Shown piece by piece: positions 42,692-51,443 of a DNA stretch of 64,000 nt; position 1 is the stretch's first letter, and each line of letters opens with the position of its first letter. A program made the translations under genes and the position numbers. The notes under the pieces were generated by a model. It was given only the letters and a program-made list of their open reading frames with translations, did no database searches and was not told the origin of the DNA. Origin of the DNA: Roseateles subflavus (lineage in GTDB: Bacteria > Pseudomonadota > Gammaproteobacteria > Burkholderiales > Burkholderiaceae_C); NCBI RefSeq assembly GCF_030285365.1, contig NZ_JASVDS010000001.1, positions 558,001 to 622,000 of the forward strand, given 5' to 3'.

Positions 42692-43552
42692 ATGAACATC
42701 ATCGTCAAGGAAGAACTCAAGGCCTACATCGACCCGCTGACGCCCGACGAGCACGACGCCCTCGAGCGCAGCATCCTGGCCGAGGGCTGCCGCGATGCGC
42801 TGGTGCTGTGGGGCGACGTGCTCGTCGACGGGCACAACCGCTACGGCATCTGCCAGAAGCACGGCCTGCCCTTCCAGACCATCCAGCATCCGCACTTCAA
42901 GTCCATGGAGGACGTGCACCTGTGGATGATCGACCAGCACCTGGGCCGCCGCAGCGTCTCGGACTTCCAGCGGGGCGTCCTGGCGCTGCGCAAGAAGGAG
43001 ATCCTGACCGAGCGCCGCCAGCGCCGGATGGCCGAGAGTGCCGAGCAGCTGGCCGCCGCGCCGGGCGAGGCGGGCGCCGCCGAGCCGGCCGCGGACGCGC
43101 CCTGGGAAGGCGCTGCCGAGCTGCCGCCCGTGCCCGCCCTGAACACACGCGAGGCCGTGGCCCGCGCCGCGCGCCTGAGCGCCAGCCAGGTGCAGCAGAT
43201 CGAGAAGATCCAGAAGAGCGCGGCCCCCGAGCTGGTGGCGGCCGTCCGCTCCGGCGAGGTCTCCCTCAACACCGCCGCCACCGTGGCGGCATTGCCGGTC
43301 GAGGAGCAGCAGGCCGTGGTGGCCGCCGGCAAGGACGAGATCAAGCAGGCCGCCAAGCGCGTGCGCCAGTCCAAGGCCAAGCCCAAGGAGGCGGGCGAGG
43401 GTGGCGAGGAGAAGCTCAACAGCGCCGGCCTGCCGCCCGTCACCGCCGAGTCGGCCACCGAGGCGCAGATCAAGGCGCTGCAGGCCCGCGTGGCCGAGCT
43501 GGAGACCGAGAACGCCGCCCTGCGCGCGCAGCTGGCGGCTCTGCAGGGCTGA
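42692..43552 (+). CDS. ParB-like nuclease-domain protein (plasmid replication/partition related)
   Basis: A 286-residue protein. The N-terminal ~100 residues are ParB/Srx-like ([21 protein letters not shown]), followed by a variable Ala-rich linker, a helical part with HTH character ([20 protein letters not shown]) and a C-terminal coiled coil ([20 protein letters not shown]). This is the chromosomal type often annotated as plasmid replication/partition related. There is no ParA partner beside it, so a role in chromosome partition is unlikely; DNA-linked regulation is a guess. TACAAT at 42646 is a probable -10. Confidence 0.75.
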   Translation: MNIIVKEELKAYIDPLTPDEHDALERSILAEGCRDALVLWGDVLVDGHNRYGICQKHGLPFQTIQHPHFKSMEDVHLWMIDQHLGRRSVSDFQRGVLALRKKEILTERRQRRMAESAEQLAAAPGEAGAAEPAADAPWEGAAELPPVPALNTREAVARAARLSASQVQQIEKIQKSAAPELVAAVRSGEVSLNTAATVAALPVEEQQAVVAAGKDEIKQAAKRVRQSKAKPKEAGEGGEEKLNSAGLPPVTAESATEAQIKALQARVAELETENAALRAQLAALQG

Positions 43553-43555
43553 GTC

Positions 43556-43620
43556 GGGTCAGGCCGGGCGCTCGGGAAGGGCGCTGAGGACCGGCGTGGC
43601 GGGCAGGCATGACCTGACCC
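43556..43620. repeat. 8-bp inverted repeat between convergent genes
   Basis: GGGTCAGG (43556-43563) and CCTGACCC (43613-43620) are perfect inverted copies 49 bases apart, spanning the gap between the convergent ParB-like and flavin-reductase genes. A loop this long could form a bidirectional terminator-like structure, or the words may be chance. Confidence 0.3.
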
Positions 43621-43639
43621 CGCGCCGGACCGCCCGAGG

Positions 43640-44188
43640 TCAGATCGGCAGCTCGGTGTAGTAGCGGCCGCCGTGGAAGATGAGCGGCTGGGCCTGCGGC
43701 GTCACGCAGCAGCGCTCGACCTCGCCCACGAAGATGACGTGGTCGCCTTCTTCGTATTGGCTGCGGTTGGCGCACTCGAAGACGGCCGCGCAGCCCTGCA
43801 GCACCGGCACGCCGCCGGCGCCCTCGCTCCAGGCCAGCCCGGCGAAGCGGTCGATGTCCCGCGTGGCGAAGCGCTGGGCCAGGGCCTTCTGGTCCGCGGC
43901 CAGGATGTGGATGGCGTAGTGCGAGCCCCGGCTGAACACCGGCATCGAGCCCGCACGGCGCGACAGGCTCCACAGCACCAGCGGCGGTGAGAGCGAGACG
44001 CTGTTGAAGGAATTGGCCGTCAGCCCGACGAGCGAGCCGCCTTCGCCGCGGGCGGTGACGATGCAGACCCCGGTGGCAAAAAGGCCCAGGGCGGCCCGGA
44101 ACTGCTGGGCGTCCGCCGGGTCGGTGGTGGTCCCCGGCGCCTCGGTGGCGGGATCCAGGCGTGTCGGGGGCGCGGGTGGAATTGACAT
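43640..44188 (-). CDS. Flavin reductase family protein
   Basis: A 182-residue FMN-binding split-barrel protein (Flavin_Reduct domain). ALGLFATGVCIVTARGE, LVGLTANSFNSVSLSPPLVL and HYAIHILAADQKALAQRFA are the typical blocks. Such proteins give reduced flavin to a partner monooxygenase, or act alone as flavin oxidoreductases; no monooxygenase is adjacent. A GACAAT hexamer ends only seven bases before the ATG, suggesting a leaderless message. Confidence 0.88.
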   Translation of the reverse strand: MSIPPAPPTRLDPATEAPGTTTDPADAQQFRAALGLFATGVCIVTARGEGGSLVGLTANSFNSVSLSPPLVLWSLSRRAGSMPVFSRGSHYAIHILAADQKALAQRFATRDIDRFAGLAWSEGAGGVPVLQGCAAVFECANRSQYEEGDHVIFVGEVERCCVTPQAQPLIFHGGRYYTELPI

Positions 44189-44370
44189 GCGTCTATTGTC
44201 GCGTGCCGGCCGTTTCCCCGGGCGCGGGGGGATTTGCCCCGTGCGTGCGCTCCTGCACAGGGCCGCCGCCGGCGCCGGGTCGCCAAAGCTTGCGCTGGCT
44301 CAGAGCGGCGCCAGCCCGGGGCTGAAACACTGCAGGCGTGGCAACGCACCGCCCATCATCCCCCTCCAGC

Positions 44371-44817
44371 ATGGCCGGCATCGCGCCCTGGCCGGTGCTG
44401 CCGAGCTTGCCTGTCGCGCTTGCGCCGGCCGGGCCGGGGGGCGTGTCCGGGCCCTGCGAGCTCTGGCTGCTCGACGGCAGCCAGCTGACGGGCTGCCTGA
44501 GCGCCTTCCATGACGGCGACCTCGCCCTGGACCTGGAGCTGCCAGGACAGCGCCGGCCGCTGTGCGTGCCGCTGAGCCGCCTGCAGTACCTGCACCTGGA
44601 GACGTTGCCGGACGCCCCGGCCGAGGCCCTGGCCGGCCTGCACGGGCCGCGCGTGGCCCTGCTCGGCCCGGCCTCGGAACCGCTGGTGGCGGAGTGTCTC
44701 GGCGAACGGACCGTCACCAGCGGCCACTGGCTGCTCCTGCGCACGGCCCAGGGCCAGCTGGGCCAGTGGTTCATGCCCCGGCACCGCGCCGTCGGGCTGC
44801 GCCGACTCGACGACTGA
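44371..44817 (+). CDS. Hypothetical protein
   Basis: A 148-residue protein without signal peptide or membrane segment. Two similar beta-rich blocks are visible, CELWLLDGSQLTGCLSAF with LCVPLSRLQYLHLE and then LVAECLGERTVTSGHWLL with GQWFMPRHRAVGLRRL. I do not recognise the family. ATG 44371 is taken as the start; a GTG at 44338 would add eleven residues. It converges on the TraB/GumN gene. Confidence 0.6.
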   Translation: MAGIAPWPVLPSLPVALAPAGPGGVSGPCELWLLDGSQLTGCLSAFHDGDLALDLELPGQRRPLCVPLSRLQYLHLETLPDAPAEALAGLHGPRVALLGPASEPLVAECLGERTVTSGHWLLLRTAQGQLGQWFMPRHRAVGLRRLDD

Positions 44818-44831
44818 GCCCGCCGGCCGCT

Positions 44832-45752
44832 TCAGTAGGCCACCCGTTCCACCTTGAAACCCTGCCGCTGCAGGCCCGCGACCAGCCCCTGCGGACCCAC
44901 GGTCAGGCCGGCCGCCACCGAGATGAACACCCGGCGCCCCTGGCGCAGCACCGGGCTGAGCTTGTCCGCCCAGGCCTGGCTGCGCAGCCCGAGGATGCGG
45001 TGCAGCGTCTCGGGGCTGAAGGCGGCGTTGTCCATGTTGGCCAGCAGGGCGTCGGTGTCGCCGCGCTGCCAGGCGGCGTAGCTGCGCACGCTGTCCTGCC
45101 CCTGCTCGCGCAGCAGACGGCGCAGCAGGGCCTCCTGGTCTGCCGCGGGCACGCTTTGCATCAGCTCAAAGCCGGCGCGCAGGCCTTCCAGCTCCAGGAA
45201 GTCCCGGTCCTTGAGCGCCTGGTGGACGGCGTTCATGGCGTTGTCGTCGCTGAGCGGCAGGCCCGCCTTGGCGCCCATCATCTTGTAGAGGGACGCGACG
45301 ACGAAGAAGGGCGGCAGCGTGTCCAGGGCCTCGCAGGGGAGCTGCTGGCGGGTGCACAGGGCCTCGTAGGGGGCCTTCAACGTGGGGTCGAGCTGCGCCT
45401 TGAAGGAGCGGTCAGCCTGGCGCAGCGGCGCCAGCAGGGCGGCGGCTTCCATCGGATTGACAGGTTGGCGGACTTCGCTGGCCAGCAGCTCGGAAGCCTG
45501 CATCGCCGCCCGCACGGCCGCGGGCAGCGGGTCTTGGCCGGCCTCGCCCCAGGGCACCACGCCAAACAGCCAGGAGTGCTGGCCCTGGTACTCGATGGAC
45601 CACAGGGCCGGGCGGTCGTCGGCCGCGGGCACCGGCGTGGCCCTGGCGGCCGGGCCGGGCTCTGCGGCGGCACCGAGGGGGCTGGAGACGGCGGAGATCG
45701 CGATGAGGGTGGTGAACAGGGCGCGGCGGGCGAATCGAACGGGGACGGACAT
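44832..45752 (-). CDS. TraB/GumN-family protein
   Basis: A 306-residue secreted or periplasmic protein. A signal peptide covers residues 1-29 (ALFTTLIAISAVSSPLGAAAE). The conserved blocks LWSIEYQGQHSWLFGVVPWG and, at the end, VFISVAAGLTVGPQGLVAGL match TraB/GumN proteins, a Tiki-like fold thought to include metalloproteases. In the last block the usual GagHL reads AAGLT, so the His expected for metal binding in many members is missing. Divergent from the ampG-like gene. Confidence 0.82.
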   Translation of the reverse strand: MSVPVRFARRALFTTLIAISAVSSPLGAAAEPGPAARATPVPAADDRPALWSIEYQGQHSWLFGVVPWGEAGQDPLPAAVRAAMQASELLASEVRQPVNPMEAAALLAPLRQADRSFKAQLDPTLKAPYEALCTRQQLPCEALDTLPPFFVVASLYKMMGAKAGLPLSDDNAMNAVHQALKDRDFLELEGLRAGFELMQSVPAADQEALLRRLLREQGQDSVRSYAAWQRGDTDALLANMDNAAFSPETLHRILGLRSQAWADKLSPVLRQGRRVFISVAAGLTVGPQGLVAGLQRQGFKVERVAY

Positions 45753-45902
45753 GGTTCAGCAAGCGGGAAAGTGGATGACGGCACGCACTGTGCCCAGGCG
45801 CAGGGCGGCCGGCAGCGCGCCCTGGGGCCAGCGGTCGAAAGCGATGGCCGAGCGGTCGCGCGCGGCGGCCGGCAGCACGGACCGGCCCCTAGAATCCGCC
45901 CC

Positions 45903-47513
45903 ATGCCCACCCCGCCCGCCCCCGTGGCGCCTTCGGTCGCGCCCGGTCTGGCCGCGCGGCTGCAGAGCGTCTACCGCCTCGCCATCGTTACCCTGCTGGG
46001 CTTCGCCTCCGGCCTGCCGCTGTCCCTCACCGGGCCCACGATGCAGGCCTGGCTGAGCGGCGAGGGGCTCGACCTCGCCACCATCGGCGTGCTGAGCCTC
46101 GTGGGGCTGCCCTACACCTTCAAGTTCCTCTGGGCCCCGCTGATGGACCGCTTCGAGCTGCCCGTGCTCGGGCGGCGCCGGGGCTGGATGGTGCTGACGC
46201 AACTGGCGCTCGCCGGCCTGATGATGGCCATGGCGGCCTGCTCGCCCCGTGCGAACACGGGGCTCTTCGCCCTCCTCGCGCTGGGCGTGGCCTTTGCCTC
46301 GGCGGCGCAGGACATCGTCATCGACGCCTACCGGACCGACGTGCTGCTGCCCGCCGAGCGCGGCCTGGGTGCCTCGCTCAATGTGGCGGGCTACCGGCTG
46401 GCCATGATCGTCTCCGGCGGCCTGACCTTCATCTGGGTGGACCCGCAGCAAGGCGGCGGCTGGACCTGGCCGGAGGTCTACCGGGCCATGGCCTGGCTGA
46501 TGGTCGCCGCGGCGGTGGCGGCGGTGCTGCTGGTGCCCCGCCTGCGCCAAGCCCAGGCGCCGCAGAGTGTGGCCCGCCACGACGTGCTGGGCTTCCTCGC
46601 GGTGCTGGCCACCGTGGGCCTTGGCGCGGCGGCCGTCAACGGGCTGCTGGCCCCGGCCCTGCGCGGGACGCTGGCACCGCTGTGGGCCCAGACCAGCCTG
46701 CCGGCGCCCCTGGCCGCCAAGTGGACGGACTTCCTCACGCTGCTGCTGGGCATCGCGCTGATCGGCCCGGCCGCGCTGTGGGCGGCCCGCCGGGCGCGCT
46801 TCGAGACCCTGCTCAACAGCCTGGGCAACTACTTCGCACAGCCCGGTGCCCTGGCCTTCCTCGGCTTCATCGTGCTCTACAAGCTGGGCGATGCCTTCGC
46901 GCAGGCGCTGCTGACGCCCTTCTTCCTCCAGGGCATGCACTTCAGCACCGCGGAGATTGGCGTGGCGTACAAGGTGATCGGCATGTGGCTGAGCATCCTC
47001 GGCGCGCTGCTGGGCGGGGCACTGATGCTCAAGCTGCGGCTGTGGCGCTCGCTGCTGGTCTTCGGCTGCCTGCAGACGCTCAGCGCCCTGGGCCTGTGGT
47101 GGCTCGCGCAGGCGGGGCCGGGGCAGCTCGGCCGCATCGTCATGCCGGCCTTCGACTGGGGCTTCGTGAAGCTGGCGCAGGCCACGCCGGTGGATGTCAG
47201 CCTGATGCTGGCCGTGGCCAACGAGAACCTCTGCGGCGGCATGGCCACCGCGGCGCTGCTCGCCCTGCTGATGAGCCTGTGCAACCAGCGCTTCACGGCG
47301 ACGCAGTTCGCGCTGCTGTCGGCCTTTGCCATGGTCGGCCGCGTGTGGGTGGGGCCGCTGGCGGGGGTGCTGGCGGAGTCCATCGGCTGGCCCAGCTTCT
47401 TCGTCGTGGCCTTCGTCCTCGGGCTGCCGGCGCTGGCGATGCTGCTCGGGCCGCTGCGCCGGGCCATCCAGGCCCTTGAAGTCGCGCCGGACGACGCCAC
47501 CTCGGGCGGGTGA
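45903..47513 (+). CDS. ampG: AmpG-like MFS muropeptide permease
   Basis: A 536-residue transporter of the major facilitator superfamily. The AmpG hallmarks LLGFASGLPLSLTGPTMQAW, LPYTFKFLWAPLMDR and ASAAQDIVIDAYRTDVLLP are all present, with about 14 hydrophobic segments. It imports anhydro-muropeptides for cell-wall recycling. The ATG at 45903 lies seven bases after a TAGAAT hexamer, so the message may be leaderless. Confidence 0.9.
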   Translation: MPTPPAPVAPSVAPGLAARLQSVYRLAIVTLLGFASGLPLSLTGPTMQAWLSGEGLDLATIGVLSLVGLPYTFKFLWAPLMDRFELPVLGRRRGWMVLTQLALAGLMMAMAACSPRANTGLFALLALGVAFASAAQDIVIDAYRTDVLLPAERGLGASLNVAGYRLAMIVSGGLTFIWVDPQQGGGWTWPEVYRAMAWLMVAAAVAAVLLVPRLRQAQAPQSVARHDVLGFLAVLATVGLGAAAVNGLLAPALRGTLAPLWAQTSLPAPLAAKWTDFLTLLLGIALIGPAALWAARRARFETLLNSLGNYFAQPGALAFLGFIVLYKLGDAFAQALLTPFFLQGMHFSTAEIGVAYKVIGMWLSILGALLGGALMLKLRLWRSLLVFGCLQTLSALGLWWLAQAGPGQLGRIVMPAFDWGFVKLAQATPVDVSLMLAVANENLCGGMATAALLALLMSLCNQRFTATQFALLSAFAMVGRVWVGPLAGVLAESIGWPSFFVVAFVLGLPALAMLLGPLRRAIQALEVAPDDATSGG

Positions 47514-47637
47514 GCCCACGCCGCCAGGGGCGTCTTCAATCCGGGTGGGCGAGCCGGCGCCCCTGCCTGTGTACAGTCATCGCCTGGGCATCGCGGCCCT
47601 GGCCCCGGCCGGCCGCCGCACAAGGGCTTGCATCACC

Positions 47638-48591
47638 ATGAACGATTTCATCCTTCACCACGAACTCACCCTGGACGGCGTCCCGGCCTATGGCTTCGGC
47701 CGCTGCGATTGCCGGGGCTGCGCGCCGCGCCAACCCGCCCGTCGGCTCTTCACGGGCCTCGTGGGGCTGGGCGCGCTGGGGGCGGCCGCGCCGGCGCTGG
47801 CCCGCGAGGGCGTGGAAGTCGGGGAGAAGAGTTGGGCGACCAAGCTGGTCTCGGCCGAGCAGGTGGAGGCCGCCGCGGCCCAGCAGTACGTCCAGACGAT
47901 GCGCCAGGCGGCCCAGCAGCGGGCCCTGGCCCCGGCCAACCATCCGCAGGTGATCCGCCTGCGTGCCATCGCGCAGCGCATCATCCCCTTCGCCCTGCCC
48001 TGGAACCCCCGGGCGCAGGAATGGAAGTGGGAGATCAACCTGATCGGCAGTGCCCAGCTCAACGCCTACTGCATGCCGGGCGGGAAGATCGCCTTCTACT
48101 ACGGCATCCTCGAGAAGCTGCAGCTCAGCGATGACGAGGTCGCGATGATCATGGGCCACGAGGTGGCGCACGCCCTGCGCGAGCATGCGCGTGAGCGCAT
48201 GGGCAAGGGTGCGGCTACGCGCCTGGGCGCCGGCCTGATCTCGGGCCTGCTGGGCCTCGGCAACACGGGCGACGCGCTGCTGAACATGGGCGGCCAGCTG
48301 CTGACCCTGAAGTTCAGCCGCGAGGACGAGACCGAGGCCGACCTGGTCGGCATGGAGCTCGCCGCGCGTGCCGGCTACAACCCGGCGGCGGGCGTCAGCC
48401 TCTGGGAAAAGATGGGCCAGGCCGCCAAGGGCGCGCCGCCGCAGTGGCTCTCCACCCACCCGGCGGGCACGACGCGCATCAAGGACATCGAGTCCAACCT
48501 GCCCAAGGTCCAGGGGCTCTTCGACAAGGCGCCCAAGCCCACCCAGCGCTTCGAGCCGGCCCCGCCGCTGAAGAGCCGCAGCGCGAACTGA
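47638..48591 (+). CDS. M48-family metalloprotease with N-terminal Cys motif and Tat-like signal
   Basis: A 317-residue zinc protease. The active-site motif is MGHEVAHALREHARERM (HExxH), and the third ligand is in the EDETEADLVG block. The N-terminus is unusual: about 25 hydrophilic residues with a Cys cluster (GRCDCRGCAPRQ) come before a twin-arginine-like signal (ARRLFTGLVGLGALGAAAPALA). The protease domain is therefore probably periplasmic, like the LoiP/BepA relatives that survey outer-membrane proteins. ATG 47638 is the only sensible start. Confidence 0.85.
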   Translation: MNDFILHHELTLDGVPAYGFGRCDCRGCAPRQPARRLFTGLVGLGALGAAAPALAREGVEVGEKSWATKLVSAEQVEAAAAQQYVQTMRQAAQQRALAPANHPQVIRLRAIAQRIIPFALPWNPRAQEWKWEINLIGSAQLNAYCMPGGKIAFYYGILEKLQLSDDEVAMIMGHEVAHALREHARERMGKGAATRLGAGLISGLLGLGNTGDALLNMGGQLLTLKFSREDETEADLVGMELAARAGYNPAAGVSLWEKMGQAAKGAPPQWLSTHPAGTTRIKDIESNLPKVQGLFDKAPKPTQRFEPAPPLKSRSAN

Positions 48592-48648
48592 GCTCGTTCC
48601 GGCTGACCGCGTGCGGCCTCGTCGTCCCGGTGAGGGTGGCCGTGGCCG

Positions 48649-49293
48649 CTACCACCGCGCCGGCAGGGTGCGCACACGCTCGTAGCGCCCCCGCTCGGCC
48701 TTCACCAGATAGCCGCCCTGCTCCAGGTCCTTGATGAGCTTGGAGATCATCTCCCGCGAGCAGCCCAGGCGCTGCGCCATGGCCTGGTGGGTCAGGCGCT
48801 GCTGCGCGGTTTCCGGATCTTCCAGCAAGTGCTTGAGCCGGCCGTAGACGTCGTTCAGCGCCAGCTGCTTCGTGGACAGCGTCGCAGCGCGCGCACGCTG
48901 GATCACCTTGGCGATGAGCTCCAGCGCGAACTCCGGCTCCGCGCGGATGTGCTCCAGCAGGCTGGCGCGGGTGAGCAGCACGCACCGGCACGGCGTTTCG
49001 GTGATGACGCTGGCACTGCGCGGGCCGCCGTCGAGGCTCATCTCGCCGACGTACTCGCCCGGACCGTACATGCCGTAGGTGATCTCGCGCCCCCGGTGGT
49101 CACAGCTGAACACGCGGAGCTGCCCGCTGAGCACCAGGTACAGCGTGTCACCCTGGCTGCCTTCCTCGATCAGCAGCGTGCCCTTGCGATAGCTGCGCTC
49201 CACGCCGCGGGCCGCCAGACGCTGCAGCAGCGGTGGCAGGCCCGGCCAATCGGCCAGGGCGGGGGCGTGCGAGGTCGAGGCAGGGCTCATCAA
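48649..49293 (-). CDS. Crp/Fnr-family transcriptional regulator
   Basis: A 214-residue regulator with an N-terminal cyclic-nucleotide-binding domain (GDTLYLVLSGQLRVF, YGPGEYVGEMSLDGGPRSASV) and a C-terminal winged helix (LTHQAMAQRLGCSREMISKLIKDL). The PRSASV phosphate-binding cassette resembles that of true Crp, so cAMP or another cyclic nucleotide may bind. No Cys cluster of Fnr type is present. Targets are unknown. Confidence 0.87.
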   Translation of the reverse strand: MMSPASTSHAPALADWPGLPPLLQRLAARGVERSYRKGTLLIEEGSQGDTLYLVLSGQLRVFSCDHRGREITYGMYGPGEYVGEMSLDGGPRSASVITETPCRCVLLTRASLLEHIRAEPEFALELIAKVIQRARAATLSTKQLALNDVYGRLKHLLEDPETAQQRLTHQAMAQRLGCSREMISKLIKDLEQGGYLVKAERGRYERVRTLPARW

Positions 49294-50246
49294 GCGGGTC
49301 CGGGGCGGCGCGCGGGACGGTACCCGCGATGCGGCAGATGTTAGCGCCGCGGCTTGCGCCGGGCGGTCGGCATGGACTGCGAGCCCCCCGTTCCCTGGAG
49401 AGACCGGGGCGGGCGGCGATTGGCAACTGACGACTGGCGACTGGCAGCCGGGGTGACCGGCGCGCTCATGGGCAGGCTCGACGCGGATGACGTCTGGCTG
49501 CCGCCTTGTGGCGTCCCTCCAGAAGTCCCAGGGTCAGGGGGCCTTGCGGCGGCGAGCGCCCGGATGTGGCGGCGCGGAGGGAGCGCCGGGGACGGTCTCG
49601 TGTCAACGGCGGGCCGGCCTGAGGCTTCCCCTGCTGCCGGCCTCCGAGCCGGGTCGTGCACAGGGTCGTGTGCAAGATCGGGTGCACGGTGGAGTGCACG
49701 GTGGCGGGCCGGGCCGTCAAGACAGACGTGCGCCGGCTGCTGCAGGAGGCCACGAGGTACTGCGGGGGCCGGCGATGAACGGCTGTGTGCTGCGGGTGCT
49801 GGCGGCGGCAAGGGATTGCCCGGTGCTGCCTCGGCGGACGACGGCCGGGGCCTGCTCAGTACGGCTCGCAAGGATGAGGCTGCGGGCGCTGAAGGAACGG
49901 TGCTCTCGCGACAGGCGCCGGGTGGGTCCGCGCCGCCGCCGGCCCCGCCCGCTGGACCGGGGCGCTGCGTCGTCCACCCACCGGGGAAGGCTCGGTTGCG
50001 ATTTCCGGTGGGATCACAAGTGCGATCACAAGTGAGATCACAGGTTCGGGCGACGGTGCGAGGACCGGTGCAAGTGCGAACGGGAGGGCCGACGGGAGGG
50101 CCAACGGGAGGGCCGAAGCGAATGCCGACGCAAGTGCCGAAGCAAGTGCCGACGCAAGTGCCAACGCTATGGCCGACGCCAATGCCGACGCGAGGGCTGA
50201 TGTGAACGCCGACGAGAACGCTGATGCCAGGCAAGCCCCGGGGCGA
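49294..50246. other. Long repeat-rich gap, probably non-coding
   Basis: About 950 bases without a convincing gene. Open frames exist on both strands, but their translations are low-complexity and none has family features or a good start. Repeats are found throughout: CTGGCGACTGGC-type words near 49430, GGTGCACGGTGGAGTGCACGG near 49690, and a long 12-bp tandem array at 50012-50230. The segment separates the Crp/Fnr gene from the LuxR gene. Confidence 0.6.
50012..50230. repeat. Degenerate 12-bp tandem repeat array
   Basis: The array begins with three units of GATCACAAGTGC type and passes into variants of GCCGACGCAAGT (for example GCCGAAGCAAGT, GCCAACGCTATG, GCCGACGCCAAT, GCCGACGAGAAC), with GGGAGGGCCGAC units in between. 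Since 12 is a multiple of 3, every frame reads as a four-residue repeat (ADAN/ADAR on the plus strand, VGTC/GPPV on the minus), which accounts for the long open frames here. It begins 17 bases past the LuxR stop. Confidence 0.7.
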
Positions 50247-51023
50247 TCAGATCAGCTCCATGCGCAGCGCGGACATCAGCGGTGGCAGCACGGCCAGCTG
50301 GCGCATGAGCTCACCGATGCTCTGGGCGCCGGACTTGGCGCGGATGCTCTGGATCTGCGTGCGCACGGTGGAGATGGCCACGCCCTGCTCCTCGGCCACC
50401 TTGTTGGGACGGGCGCCGTCGCTCAGGAGCTTGAGCACCTCGGTCTCCGTGGGGGTGAGGCCGTAGCGCAGGGCAAACCACTGGGCGGCGAGATCCGCGC
50501 ACAGCTGCTGGCGCTCCAGCACCAGCAGGACCGCGGCCTGCTCCACATTGCGGTTCAGCGGCACCACGACGACATTGGTGCGCGTGCTGCCGTCGCCCAT
50601 GCGAAGGAGGCAGCGCCTGCCTTCGTGCTCCGCCCGGCCCAGGGCGTCGAAGAGCGGCCCGCCGTCGGACTCGAGCCGGGCGCGCAGGTGCCCGTTCTCC
50701 ACCTGCAGCGGGAAGGTGGCGTCCAGGCTGCGCCGCGCCGCGTGGTTGGTGTACAGCAGCTGGCCGGTGCCGCTGACGAGCAGCACGCCGTAGTCCAGCT
50801 CCTCCAGCACGAGGTGCAGCCAGTGGGTGCTGAGCGAGACGGCCCGCCGGCGCTCCTGGGGCACGGTGCGCGGCAGCGGCTGGCGCAGCTCGTTCATGAC
50901 CTGGTCCGCGATGCGAAGCGCGCTGGTGCGGGCCATGGCGGCATGGGACAGGACCCCGGCCGACAGGGGGGCCGACGGCCCGGTGCCCAGGTCCACGGAT
51001 GGATTGCTTGACCACATGTTCAT
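50247..51023 (-). CDS. LuxR-type regulator with PAS-like sensor region
   Basis: A 258-residue regulator. The C-terminus is a LuxR/GerE helix-turn-helix (LTPTETEVLKLLSDGARPNK, then STVRTQIQSIRAKSGAQSIG). The middle (LDYGVLLVSGTGQLLYTNHAARRSL) resembles a PAS fold, a common input domain. ATG 51023 has GGGAGAT directly upstream and is preferred to the longer frame from 51215. No kinase is adjacent. It is divergent from the efflux operon at 51444, across a 420-base control region. Confidence 0.85.
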   Translation of the reverse strand: MNMWSSNPSVDLGTGPSAPLSAGVLSHAAMARTSALRIADQVMNELRQPLPRTVPQERRRAVSLSTHWLHLVLEELDYGVLLVSGTGQLLYTNHAARRSLDATFPLQVENGHLRARLESDGGPLFDALGRAEHEGRRCLLRMGDGSTRTNVVVVPLNRNVEQAAVLLVLERQQLCADLAAQWFALRYGLTPTETEVLKLLSDGARPNKVAEEQGVAISTVRTQIQSIRAKSGAQSIGELMRQLAVLPPLMSALRMELI

Positions 51024-51314
51024 CTCCCTGATGTGGCGAGGATCGCGGCAGGCGCCCCGCCTGTTGGATGGCACCGACGGGACGCAGCAGACGCGGGTCT
51101 CGTGCCGGTGACGGACACGGCGCTGACCTCGCGCCCTTCGCCGCAGAGATGACAGGCTCTGCAGCGAAGGACATAGCCTAGAAGGGCGGCTATCGCCCAG
51201 GCCGTGAATCTTCAAAACGTGAAATGTGAGGAATTCACCAGATACCCGTCAGCTGCCGCGCTTGGCAGGGGGCGGGCTGTCCGCCTGTCCGGGGGACCCC
51301 TTCGGGTGTCCGGT

Positions 51315-51328
51315 GTGTCCGCGGACAC
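51315..51328. promoter_or_regulatory. Candidate upstream activator site (GTGTCC-GC-GGACAC)
   Basis: GTGTCCGCGGACAC is a perfect 14-base palindrome 66 bases upstream of the sigma-54 promoter. Further GTCC and GGAC half-sites lie to its left (51278-51312). The position and symmetry suit the dimeric enhancer-binding regulator encoded at 57411. Confidence 0.55.
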
Positions 51329-51393
51329 CTGACGGGCGGCGGTGAGGATCAGCAAGCCGTTGAATGGAAAGGAATTTCCTCCATTGCGAGAAC

Positions 51394-51408
51394 TGGCATG
51401 GTGCTTGC
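51394..51408 (+). promoter_or_regulatory. Sigma-54 promoter of the efflux operon
   Basis: TGGCATGGTGCTTGC matches the -24/-12 consensus (TGGCACG-N4-TTGC) with one mismatch. The invariant GG and GC are separated by exactly ten bases. The operon's first start codon is 36 bases downstream. A sigma-54 activator gene of the NtrC family closes the same cluster. Confidence 0.8.
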
Positions 51409-51443
51409 GTTAGACAGGGGGTCACCGCACTTCTCTGTCCGCC

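Larger units (their letters stand above)
51024..51443. other. Control region between luxR-type gene and efflux operon
   Basis: This 420-base gap has no gene. It contains a cluster of GTCC/GGAC words at 51275-51330, including the palindrome at 51315, and a sigma-54-type promoter at 51394. The part from 51024 to 51240 shows no clear motif beyond the ribosome site for the LuxR-type gene. Confidence 0.6.

Noticed and set aside
38843-42940. Open frame of 1365 codons on the minus strand
   Set aside because: The chemoreceptor starts at 40396 with a ribosome site; the upstream part is antisense to kup and rich in Gln, His and Arg with no family features.
32526-43620. Word CCTGACCC seen at 32530 and 43613 and in some genes, as a dispersed repeat
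   Set aside because: The word is short, two of the occurrences are within coding sequence, and flanks are not shared. Chance is likely at this base composition.
49341-50234. Frames of about 280-300 codons on both strands between the Crp/Fnr and LuxR genes
   Set aside because: They stay open because of 12-bp repeats and high G+C. The translations have no domains, no plausible start and differ in every frame.
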